Of a stretch of 64,000 bases of DNA, positions 50,012 through 64,000 are shown piece by piece. The stretch's first letter is position 1. Each line of letters opens with the position of its first letter. The notes beneath the pieces were generated by a model. That model did no database searches and was not told the origin of the DNA. It saw only the letters and a program-made list of their open reading frames with translations. The DNA comes from Scylla paramamosain (taxonomy: Eukaryota > Arthropoda > Malacostraca > Decapoda > Portunidae): the NCBI RefSeq assembly GCF_035594125.1, contig NC_087160.1, positions 28,797,932-28,861,931 of the forward strand, read 5' to 3'. Both the position numbers and the translations under genes were made by a program.

Positions 50012-50182
50012 AGTGGAGTGGCTAGATTGAGGAGACACGTGAGGAGACGTGACGAGTGAGGCTGAGAACACAGGAGGAGAAGGAGGAGAAGGAGGAGGCG
50101 CGCCAAGGGATTTGTGTGAGGGAGGAGGAGGAGGAGGAGAAGGAGGAGGAGGGCACGTGTGAAGGATACAAGGAAGACAACC
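50012..50182. promoter_or_regulatory. presumed bidirectional promoter
   Basis: This 171-base segment separates a minus-strand ATG (50011) from a plus-strand ATG in a strong context (ACCATGG, 50183). It is CpG-containing and rich in GGA and GAAGGA triplets, with two CACGTG-type motifs (50034-50039 region and 50154-50159). No TATA box was seen. The call rests on the two flanking exon candidates. Confidence 0.4.
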
Positions 50183-50224
50183 ATGGTGGGCGAGACTCCA
50201 GGTTTCAACGCCAACATGAAAGGG
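50183..50224 (+). CDS. candidate first coding exon, plus-strand gene
   Basis: ATG in the context ACCATGG opens 14 codons (MVGETPGFNANMKG) ending at a perfect donor GGG/GTGAGT, phase 0. The product is not recognised. A phase-0 acceptor inside 53007-53168 (after CTTCGCAG, base 53021) would join this exon to the tyrosine-motif exon. An exon this short cannot be confirmed from sequence alone. Confidence 0.4.
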
Positions 50225-50312
50225 GTGAGTATTGAAGGGAAACTGTTGCTTCTGCTGTGCCTCCCTCTGTCTGCCTGTTTGCCTGCTGAGGACACGTACT
50301 TGAGGCGGTCTT

Positions 50313-50549
<237 letters not shown>

Positions 50550-51336
50550 ACGGTATTAGTAAAAGTACAAATAAGAGAAGAAAAAAATAAATAAAAGGTT
50601 CACTTCAAACGAAACTGGAGAAGAACAAAGTAACCACACCAAGACTCCCTCCCTCCCCCACGCCCGTCAGCACACAGGAGGGGGCGAACATCCCACTGGC
50701 AGCGCCATCGGGAACGCTGCCCCCCTTAGCTTCTTCAGTCGCCGTTCCTCCAAGGCAAGACGGGCGGGGCGGGGCGGGTGGCAGCGGCGTGTTAAGACGC
50801 TCGTTAATTAATTCGCGACCACGGCTCCTGTCACTCTTACACCCCAAATGAATCCCTCCTGCCTCACCCACCCCAAACACGCACTGAAGGACCCTCCAAA
50901 CCTCCCTTCACTCTGCGTCCAGAGATCCTTCCTTTCTTAACACGCTAGGACTAAAGGATCCTGCCATCCTGCCACTGAAGGATTCTCTTATCTATTTACG
51001 CTACGCCAAAGCCAGTATCCTTAACCTGTAAAACTAAAGGATTCCCCAGCCTTCTTCACGCGAGGTCAAAAGGTCCCGTAACCCGCCAGACTAAAGAATC
51101 CTGCCACATGATCCAGGCAATCTCCTCGTTAGACGTTTCTACCGCTCCCTCTTCTTTAGTAATAGATCCTCAGTATACACACCTAAAGTATTCCAGTGCC
51201 TCGTATGAATCTACCTCTAACCTCTGATAATACGTAGTTCCATAAGACCATCAGCCTACAAGTCTGACATTTTGCTGTCGTTGGGAGAAAAGATACGATA
51301 GTTTTGTTGAAAAAAAAAGAAGCTGATTATGTAGTT

Positions 51337-51339
<3 letters not shown>

Positions 51340-51425
<86 letters not shown>
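51340..51425. repeat. TA array
   Basis: 86 bases of AT. Confidence 0.97.
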
Positions 51426-51432
<7 letters not shown>

Positions 51433-51610
51433 GATCTCCTTCGCTTGACCGCCGTGGGAGAACAATTCAGACCATGGCAACCTCTACTCCTCCTCCTCCT
51501 CGTCTTCTCAGCTTCCCTCCTCTCTCCATCGCCCTCCACTATCTCTTGTATCCAGCATTCGTCTGTTCTTCAAACCTCCGTCCACTTACACATACTAAAA
51601 CGTAATACAT

Positions 51611-51963
<353 letters not shown>

Positions 51964-52124
51964 AGCCGCACAAAAATGGAGCATCTCATGTATCACAGCA
52001 ATCCATCTACTGCGAAACTCCCTATTATTTTACATCATAAAACACGACTCGCTATTTTTGCAATAACTTTAAGAACGTCACTTTTTACTTCTTTATTTTC
52101 ATCCGTGTGTGTGTTTTCTTACCG

Positions 52125-52273
52125 CTTGTGGTGGTGGTGGTGGTGGTGGTGGTGGTGGCGGCGGCGAGGGAGTGGAGAGAGAGGGAGGGAGGGAGGGAGG
52201 GATTGGACGAGGGTGAGAGGAAATGAAAGGTGGAGGTGTCGAGGAAGGAAGAAAACAAAGGACCGTTGCAAAT

Positions 52274-52362
<89 letters not shown>
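52125..52362. repeat. TGG triplets, GGGA run and GA arrays
   Basis: GGT at 52127-52156, GGGA at 52183-52201 and GA at 52278-52361 with two breaks. Strongly purine-rich on the plus strand. Confidence 0.93.
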
Positions 52363-52363
<1 letters not shown>

Positions 52364-53006
52364 GCCGTGACTTACTGGACTATCCACATACACGCCGGCG
52401 GGAGGAAGAAAGGTGTAGGGAGGGGATGGGTTGCGGTGAAGGGTCTAGGGAGGGTGCAGGTGGAAGAGTTACGTCAAGAGGAACACAGTGGTTGGACTTG
52501 AGTTTAGCGCCACTGCTGCTTACCAAGGTCAGTGACGTAAGGAGGAGGGAGCAGGAGAATGTGAGGGCGATGTGACGGTGGTAGACTGGTAGGAATATAT
52601 GTTTTATAAGGGTGGGATGCTGGGAAGGGCATGAGAACTCTGGTATATGAAAGGATACGGGTACACACAGATGATTTTGTGCTATTTATCCATCTCCACG
52701 AACGCCGCCGCGGGTACAGTAACACGGGTGCGATAAGCGATAGCAGCCGGCACCGAGGAAAAGGGCGAGAGATTTGACATCAGATAGCGTCCAGATAAGG
52801 GGGAGAATGACTACCAGTTGTTCTGAAGCCGTGACGAAAGGCGGCTGTGCGTGTCTCCGTCGAGCTAACCACCCCTAACCCACGTCCTGTCCTTGCCCGG
52901 AGCTCCTGCAGAAGGGGTACCGGAGGAGGGGGAATACTTTGTGTGCCTCGCTAGTTGTGTACAAGAGTTAACGCCCCGTGAGGCTCGTTTGAGAATACTA
53001 GTCAAT

Positions 53007-53168
53007 ATGCCTTCGCAGGACGAGGCCACTTATGATGTACCGCGGCCCTTGGTGGCCATCCAGGAGGAGGATCACTACATGTCCCCAAGGGCTGAGGCGG
53101 TGCCCGTCTATTCCAGGCCCGTCTCCTCCAGTAGTTCAGAGGGAGTGGTGGAGGTGATCAAGATGACG
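53007..53168 (+). CDS. exon of unrecognised protein with YDVP and YMSP motifs
   Basis: This stretch is open from an ATG at 53007 (in-frame stop far upstream at 52866) to a donor ACG/GTGAGT at 53169, 54 codons, phase 0. It encodes ATYDVPRPLVAIQEEDHYMS, a YSRP motif and a Ser-run. YDVP and YMSP resemble phosphotyrosine docking sites (Crk and other SH2 types) found in scaffold proteins such as the Cas, Gab and Dok families; no globular domain is visible. The exon may start at an acceptor CTCCTGCAG (52911) or, with the 50183 exon upstream, at CTTCGCAG (53021). The donor runs straight into a GT array of about 75 bases. No downstream exon was identified with confidence. Confidence 0.5.
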
Positions 53169-53169
<1 letters not shown>

Positions 53170-53250
<81 letters not shown>

Positions 53251-53417
53251 TATTTTGTCTTTCGCCTCCACAAATTCAGCCCCAATACTCTCGTTCAGTA
53301 CTGCGTGGCGGGATCGCCTGTGGAATGATAAGCACAAGGCGCTCACTCAAGTGTTTCAGTGTTATCTTAGAGCTTATTATACTCCTCGCCACCCGCAGGT
53401 GTGAGCTGACTTGTCGC

Positions 53418-53502
<85 letters not shown>
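53170..53502. repeat. GT array at a splice donor, then GA array
   Basis: GT at 53170-53246 begins inside the donor GTGAGT of the exon at 53007-53168. GA follows at 53420-53502. Confidence 0.96.
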
Positions 53503-53506
<4 letters not shown>

Positions 53507-54147
53507 AACTCATTCCCTTCAAATCATTCTCCCTCAGTTAATCGCCACTAAAATCTCATGTAATTTTGCTGACCAGCTGTTTTATGTGTCAGGAGTCAGC
53601 ATGGACGAATTGAATTTCCAGTTACACTGAATTCTGCCTGGCATCAGTGCGCAAGTCGATAAAGTAACTCATTCCCAACATGAAAACAAAGAAACTTCAT
53701 TCTACGTTGATGCGAGGCACGTATGTACCATTTAAATAATAAAATACGTATATACACTCAAAAGGATTAATAATTTTACAAGTTCCACGTGTAACAATGA
53801 TAAATCCTAAATAATTCAACCTTTTACATTCCCCCAATAGCATTATTTCAACTCTCATGTCAGACCACAAGTTTAACCTGCCTAGTCCAGTTATGAGGCA
53901 TACTCAGGTGGACACATCTACCCATTAGCCTCGAGTCCCAGTCGAGTCACAGGTACAGGTCCTTAAAGACAGCCATGCGCAACGGACTCCACCGCCCCGC
54001 CTGTAACAGAGGGCCAGCCGGAGCACAGCATAGCGGGGACGAAGGGAGGGAGTGGTGGTGGTAATCAGCATGCAACCGCGGCACCTGTGTGTGTACATGA
54101 GGGCTGTCACATCGGCTATTTCAGGGATGCATTCACTTCTGCTGCCA

Positions 54148-54159
54148 CTACTTCTGCTG

Positions 54160-54214
<55 letters not shown>

Positions 54215-54664
54215 CCTTACTTCTGTCACTGCTACTACTAATTTTTGTCATCGATGAACCAGGTACTAGTACTACCAATACTACTGCTACTACTACTATT
54301 ATTACAATTTTTAATGTTATCGATGAAGTAGACACTCCTACAACAACTACTGCTATTACTACTACTACTGCTATGACTGCCACTACTACTTTTAATGTTA
54401 TCGATGAACCACGTACTACTACTACTGCTTCTACTACTACTATTTTTACTTCTATCACTGACACCACTATTACTACCACTATTATTAATGTTATCGATGA
54501 ATCAGGTCCTCCTTCTCCTCCTCCTTCTCCTCCTCCTCCTCCTCCTCCTCCTCCTCCTCCTCCTCCTCCTCCTCCGCCTCCTCCTCCTCCTCCTCCTCCT
54601 CCTCCTCCTCCTCCTCCTCCTCCTCCTCCTCCTCCTTCTCCTCCTCCTCCTCCTCCTCCTCCTC

Positions 54665-54715
<51 letters not shown>

Positions 54716-54747
54716 ACCTCAGCCCCCGCGCAGCACTACACGTCCTC

Positions 54748-54824
<77 letters not shown>

Positions 54825-54912
54825 ATCCTGTAGTTCCTGGCTACGAATTATGGTTAGTTAATTATTGCCACTTTTTTCTCTTGTGTAATACCCGAACCTG
54901 TTTATCAGTGTT

Positions 54913-54976
<64 letters not shown>

Positions 54977-54983
54977 GCTGCTC

Positions 54984-55066
<83 letters not shown>
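54148..55066. repeat. compound triplet and dinucleotide cluster
   Basis: CTA triplets (54160-54213), a 15-base ATCGAT-containing block repeated four times among ACT triplets (54245-54505), CTC triplets (54507-54665), ACT triplets (54665-54715), GA (54751-54822), ACT (54915-54975) and CT (54988-55066). Open frames across it are repeat artefacts. Confidence 0.93.
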
Positions 55067-55068
<2 letters not shown>

Positions 55069-55584
55069 AACACTTTCATAATCTGCCTTTACTAATCCAC
55101 AACGTCCTCACACAAAACTGGGGCGGTGTAAGACTTAATGGAGTTGGATAAAAAGCAAAAATAAAGCAAAGAGTCTTTTTTTTTTTTATCTTATCGTCTG
55201 AAGTATACAAAGTCTGTTTTTCCTCTTTTATCACCAAAACAAGATAAGGAAATGTGGCGAGACAAGGTGGGTGTTTACTTACAAGGTGTCACAAGATTCA
55301 GCTAGCGAGGATTTGATTGTTAGCGTTTGTCTTTTTGTAATGATGAAGGAAGGGCTTTGTGAAGCGTGATGAGTCAGTCACAAGATTATTCAAGTATTTG
55401 TTAGATGCTGTAAGTGGCCTTAATTGAAGAAGATAGAAGTTAATGCAGAGAAAATCATGAAGAGTAAGGAATTAAAGTCCGTATTCTGAGGCGCTTTGCT
55501 TTCTCTCACCACGACAGAGATAATTAGCAGGGTTCTCAAGACTGTTTTTCCTGTTGACAATGTAGAAATCTTGCTAATCTGTCA

Positions 55585-55586
<2 letters not shown>

Positions 55587-55621
<35 letters not shown>

Positions 55622-55633
55622 ACACACACACAA
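55587..55633. repeat. poly-A then CA
   Basis: 34 A at 55587-55620 followed by CACACACACA, possibly an old retroposon tail; no body recognised. Confidence 0.8.
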
Positions 55634-55934
55634 ACACGTGCAACACCAACTAGAGCCTCTTGAAAGTAATGGAGGTGCGGCGCAGAAGTGATTCAGAATA
55701 CGGTCCTAAGGGTCATATCACTGCGTCAACTTTTTCCCCTCCACTCAAAATCTGCAAGGAACAGTCGCCTTTAGGAGCTTGCAAAGAATGGCTACATATC
55801 AATACACGGCAGGGTTCTTCGGTGAATGGGTTACTAGCATTATGCCCGTACTGTATATCAACTCACGCCAGGGTGGGTGACGAAGGAATGAGTGTGGCTT
55901 TTATTTGAGATTTGGAGACTTGGGTGAACTTAGC

Positions 55935-56021
<87 letters not shown>
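55935..56021. repeat. GA array
   Basis: 87 bases of AG. Confidence 0.96.
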
Positions 56022-56024
<3 letters not shown>

Positions 56025-56435
56025 AAGAAATACTGGAAAATATAGGAAATATAGGAAAAACTGAGAACATTATTCCTTGATAGTCGTATTGGATATCAAA
56101 GTTTTTACAGTCTCTTGTGGATTTCGGCCAAGTTCTATGCTAGATAACGCGAGGGAGGGAGGGAAGGAGGGAGGGAGGAGGGGGCAAAGCAGGAGGTTGA
56201 GAAGGGGAAGGAGGGGGAAGGTTGTGGTGTTGGTATAGTCACTCTAATTATCTGTTCTTGATAACTGAGTAGGTGTATGAGCGCACCACCAGATATGGAT
56301 GTCGTCATGTCTATTTCAGTCAGTTTTCTTATTTGGGGTAACTCATTCATTTCCTCCTCTCCTTCTCCTGCATGCTATTACAAGTACATACAACTATTAC
56401 TAACGTTTTCTCTACAGTGCTATTGCTGCTGCTGC

Positions 56436-56439
<4 letters not shown>

Positions 56440-56475
<36 letters not shown>

Positions 56476-56570
56476 ACTGCTGCCGTTGCATAAATACTGC
56501 ATGTTAAGAGTTAAGTCCTTGAAATCGACCATTCATAGGTTTTCAGTGCGTAGTGCTACCTATTAGTATT

Positions 56571-56652
<82 letters not shown>
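56440..56652. repeat. TTG triplets, GT and GA arrays
   Basis: TTG at 56440-56476, GT at 56571-56606 and GA at 56606-56652. Confidence 0.94.
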
Positions 56653-56655
<3 letters not shown>

Positions 56656-56930
56656 TCTATATATACTGACGTAAGATGAGCCTCGCGTATCAGGCAAGAC
56701 AAAGACTCACCACAAAAGAAGAGGGAAAAATACAGAAGACACGAGTGATACGCGCGCTAAAATCGAGAAGAAAGAAGACGGTAAGGTAGAGAATCGCCTA
56801 CCCTCTGCCTGCATAGCCACTGTCCAAAAGGCGCCGCGTGACCCCAACACAACAAGGACACGTACATTTCCTGTTTGGCGAGACGATTTGATTTCATTTG
56901 ATATAATTTTTCGTCGTTCATGCGTTATCT

Positions 56931-56934
<4 letters not shown>

Positions 56935-57008
<74 letters not shown>
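56935..57008. repeat. GA array
   Basis: 74 bases of GA followed by a purine-rich stretch to 57150. Confidence 0.96.
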
Positions 57009-57011
<3 letters not shown>

Positions 57012-57792
57012 CAGAAGGGAAGAGGACCACAGGGAATGTTGGAAAAAAAAAAAAAAACGAGAGGGGAAGGAAGGGAAGAAAGAAAGGCAGGGTAAGTTTA
57101 GGAGAAGGAAGAGGAGGAATAGGAGGAAGAGGAGGAGGAAGAAGAGGAAAAGACCAGTACATATCCTTGTTTATGAGTCCGCCACCGTCCATCGCCATTA
57201 CTCATTCCTCCGTGAGCTGTTTATTGTAGAAGGTACATCACTGCACCCGTTTCACTCATTACAGTACACCATTACCCACATCTCCACTCCCCCTCCCCTC
57301 CTCGCCCGACCTCAGCACCCCATCTGTCGAAATCCGTCCCTGTGTACTGTGCATGATAATAATTTTTTCTCACTCCCTGGAACCAGCCAATCACCTCGCG
57401 CTCCGTTTATCGGATTGCGCCGCGATTGGTTAAGGATTTGCAGATCATAATGAATTCGTTGGTGATCAGGCTCCCGATTTAGATATTTATGATTTTCTAT
57501 TGCCTTTTAGTCCGTTATTTATTGCTCGTTTGACACATTTTTTCATTTTTTTTATTTTTTTTTTCGGGTGGTTGTGGAACGTGTTGGTTGATTGATCCTG
57601 CTCTCTTTGCTGATTGATGATTGGGTGGCGGTTGTCAAGGTGTAGGTACGTGCAGGTGAGGTGCTGACTGGCGGGTGATATGATAAGGGACAGCAAAGGT
57701 GCGAGAGAAAAAAAAAATCAATGAAACTGACTGACTGACTTGGCAGGTGACGTAGGTAATATGGGTAATCAGAATGGCAGAGGTGGTGGTGA

Positions 57793-58029
<237 letters not shown>

Positions 58030-58495
58030 CCTCCGTCGGGTCTGGGTGGCGGGGTCGCTAGTCGGATCACGTGCCCGTAGCCAAGATGTAAACAAACATT
58101 CCTCCCTTACCATGCCTCTTAGCCACGTTCCTTCCTGCTTCCCCCTCGCAACACGCGGCGCCTCCCTCCACCACCCCCGCGTTCCGTAGCAGTTGCCTGG
58201 GTGTTTGGGAGCAAGGGAGAGAGGGAGAGAGAGATTCTGAGCCCCGCTGCATCTAAAAATAACAGAGGACTCGTGTGATTTACGGTCTCTTTATGTGGTT
58301 AGGTTGGTTGGTGAGTGTTCTGGGGAGGAGACAGGGTTGTGGTGCTGCGCCGCGTCTTGCAGTGCAGTGAAGTCCATTCCCGCCTGTCTGTGTCTCTGTT
58401 TTGTTTTGTGCCGGGATTCGAGTAAATAAATTGATGGTTATATTAAGAAAAACGCAGGGAAGTTAGAGGGAAAGAATTGGTTGCAAAAGAAATGA

Positions 58496-58498
<3 letters not shown>

Positions 58499-58575
<77 letters not shown>

Positions 58576-58629
58576 AATTACTGAGGAAAGAAAAATTAAA
58601 GTTATTACTACAACACACACACACACACA

Positions 58630-58726
<97 letters not shown>
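58499..58726. repeat. two GA arrays flanking a short CA run
   Basis: GA at 58499-58574 and 58634-58725, with CA at 58613-58632 between them. Confidence 0.97.
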
Positions 58727-58976
58727 GCACATACACACACCTCAAATTATAGTTACTTATATTTGCTACCAAGGATGATGGTGGTGGTGGTGGTGGTGAT
58801 GGTGGTGGCGAGGATCTTACAAGAGGGCGGCGTTCTGGAGGGCGTCTTGTGCCGAGTCACCGAGTTACCGAGGGCAGCAGCAGACGTGGCGTGCAGGGAG
58901 CGAGGCGTAAGCAGGCCGGTCATGGTGGCTGCCTGTGAATTGCGCTAGTTATTAGTCGTTAACAACCGTTGCTAGG

Positions 58977-58978
<2 letters not shown>

Positions 58979-59011
<33 letters not shown>

Positions 59012-59030
59012 GGAGTGCGATTGTCCTATA

Positions 59031-59100
<70 letters not shown>
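58979..59100. repeat. GT and CT arrays
   Basis: GT at 58979-59010 and CT at 59035-59100. Confidence 0.96.
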
Positions 59101-59103
<3 letters not shown>

Positions 59104-59317
59104 ACCAGTTCCTCAGACGCCGTAAATTGGAGTAAATCCCTGGAAGATTTTAGTTATTATTAGTTATTTTGCGCGGATCACGGAGACTTACAGCCGTTTA
59201 TTGGGCGGGCGGGCAAGGGCGATGCTGTAGGTAAGTATAGTAAGTAGGGGCCCTGTTCTGCCCCCTCTCTTTACTGCCCTCTAACACTCCGGTAATCGCC
59301 CGCCGCTGCCAGACACC

Positions 59318-59319
<2 letters not shown>

Positions 59320-59377
<58 letters not shown>

Positions 59378-59660
59378 GTAACAAGTCTGAAATAAAAATT
59401 CACTTGATTCCCGATGTCTATATTTGGTTTTCATCTTTATAACTGCACCGTGTTCATTATTATCTCCTCCTCCTCCTCCTCCTCCTCCGTTACATTTTTT
59501 TTTATTTCCTCTCCCTCTTCTGCTACTTTCTCTTCTTTTCTTCCTGCTACTTCCCTTATTTTTTACTGTTTTTTTCTTCCTCTCCTTAACATCATAACTT
59601 TTCCTGCACCTTCTCTTCCTCCTCCTCCTCCTCCTCCTCCTCCTCCTCCTCCTCCTCCTT
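59320..59660. repeat. CA array and CTC triplets
   Basis: CA at 59320-59374, short CTC at 59466-59488 and CTC at 59613-59660. Confidence 0.94.
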
Positions 59661-59993
59661 CTCATCGTTATTCTCCTCTACTCCTTACTTGAAGCAGCAA
59701 GAAAGATAAAAAGAAAAAATAATAATAACATCACGAAGCGAAACCTAACTATAAAAAAATATATATATACTTGAAAATAAACAGTAATGCAAATATTCAG
59801 TCATAAAAGAAAGTACAGTAAAGGAAAAAAAGAGAGATGAAGTAATAATGAAATGAAACACGAAGAGAAAGTAGTCATAGGAAAAAAAAAAAAAGAAAAA
59901 AAAAACTGACTTGGAACACTGAACTGCAGAGTCGTGTTTCATTTTGCTGCCTTCATTTAATAACTACGATTTGTTCTGCACCATCATTACGTG

Positions 59994-60212
<219 letters not shown>

Positions 60213-60411
60213 GCTTCGTGACCTCGCCTCCCTGCCGTGACTTCGCCCTCCCTTCCCCTCCTCTGTGACTCCTAATTTGCACCTCCATCTAATTTGACCC
60301 CATAAGGTGACCCAAACTGTACTCCCCCAACCCTTCACCCCCAGCGACCTTTCTCAGTGACCAACCCGCAAAACAGGAACGTTAAAAACACATTAGGGGT
60401 TAACTGCTTGC

Positions 60412-60890
<479 letters not shown>

Positions 60891-61226
60891 TGCGCACGGA
60901 CACTCCACTCAGTTATACAAGCGGCAAATTGCAAGTTATATATATATATTTACCTTCCGTTCACTCTTGAGCTAAGTGTTACGTACAAACAAGTGTTGCG
61001 TGCCGGGGCCTGGAATGCCGAGGGAGCGCTAATGGAAGGCTGGCTCACTCGCAAAAACAATAGCTAAAAAATTGAAGTAGAATAGAATTGGTAGAAAACT
61101 TAATAGGTTGCTAGTAACTTCAGTCTTGTCCGTGAAATTTTGTATCAATTTATTTATTTTTTGTTTATTTATTTATTTTTTTGTGTACATTGTTATTTTT
61201 TCATTTTTTTTTGTCTTTATTATTTA

Positions 61227-61393
<167 letters not shown>

Positions 61394-61734
61394 GGACCTT
61401 CAAACAGGTTCGCTTTAACTAAACACTGCCTGCAATTTATGTGAACAAATCATAACATCTTCCTTCATTATTAATTCATCCACATCTTCAACGCACTTAC
61501 TTCTTTTTATCATTACTGACTTGACTTCGTTCTCTCAAAGTACGCTGCGATTTTTTTTTTCTTTTTATCAGTTTATTTTCATATTTGGTGTATTTTAACC
61601 GCGCCGTTGATATTAAGTCTGAAGGAATGGCCATCGCTTGAGGGGCATTCTTGGAAGCTTAATAGGGTTAGGTCAAGGTGCTTTTGCCATTTTTAATTTC
61701 CGTGTGAAAAGCTGAGAGTCACCGGTTAAGTTAG

Positions 61735-61812
61735 TGGTAGTGGTGGTGGTGGTGGTGGTGGTGGAATAAGAGGAGGAGGAGGAGGAGGAGGAGGAGGAGG
61801 AGGAGGAGGAGG
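61735..61812. repeat. GGT and GGA triplets
   Basis: GGT at 61735-61763 and GGA at 61771-61812. Confidence 0.94.
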
Positions 61813-62021
61813 GATAATAACTAAGTGGGTATTCTCTTACTGTTGCCTTCCTTGAATAGCCTCCCTCCTCCCGTCCCCTCCCTCCCTCCTTCTTTTCTTT
61901 CCTCCCTCCCTGCCTACCTCCCTTCCATTCTCCTCATCTTCCCTTTCCTTTTCTGGTCAAGCACATGCCTCTCTTTTCCCTCTCCTTATTTGTTTCTTCG
62001 TTACCAACCCTGCCTTTTAGT

Positions 62022-64000
<1,979 letters not shown>

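Noticed and set aside
54052..55081. Two overlapping frames of 257 and 228 codons
   Set aside because: They read triplet and dinucleotide arrays (Pro, Leu, Thr, Arg-Glu runs). No splice context or non-repeat domain supports a gene.
55660..55908. 82-codon frame with an ATG at 55670
   Set aside because: No recognisable motif, no splice evidence, and length compatible with chance in GC-moderate sequence.

Overview
The window is nuclear DNA of an animal, most likely a decapod crustacean. The evidence is spliced genes with long introns, several non-LTR retrotransposon (LINE) families of the kind common in crab, shrimp and crayfish sequence, and very many long GA, CA, TA and triplet arrays. Species cannot be told from the sequence. 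No bacterial genes, rRNA, tRNA or CRISPR array were recognised.

Two conserved genes converge. CDC123 (plus strand, nine exons from 788 to 23560; the first exon lies before the window) encodes the ATP-grasp chaperone that assembles translation factor eIF2. POLR3H (minus strand, five conserved exons from 44833 down to 33125) encodes RNA polymerase III subunit RPC8. A sixth minus-strand exon at 49958-50011 joins POLR3H in frame and would add 22 residues at the N-terminus. About 170 bases beyond it, a plus-strand ATG in a strong start context (50183) suggests a compact bidirectional promoter. A further plus-strand exon (53007-53168) carries YDVP and YMSP motifs and may belong to that plus-strand gene.

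Layout: 1-23560, CDC123 with introns full of mobile elements; 23561-33124, the space between the gene ends with one large inverted repeat; 33125-50011, POLR3H with transposon-rich introns; 50012-50182, presumed shared promoter; 50183-64000, a plus-strand gene start followed by a region where short tandem arrays make up roughly a fifth of the bases (rough tally).

Four LINE families can be told apart by protein and by 3' tail: A (poly-A tail), B (CR1-like, TTCTTATG repeats), C (ends AACTAGGTAAATA then a CA array) and D (ATT-repeat tail, one intact 962-residue endonuclease-reverse transcriptase ORF). DNA elements include three long inverted-repeat (foldback) elements, a hAT-type element with an 8-base target duplication nested in a TA-flanked element with perfect 19-base inverted ends, and a Tigger-like element carrying part of a Harbinger (HARBI1-like) transposase. 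Nested insertions give relative ages in several places. I found no wholly new gene system. The best leads are the POLR3H N-terminal extension, a probable GC-AG intron in CDC123, the intact LINE D, LINE C tails as a source of CA microsatellites, and the nested foldback and hAT structures.
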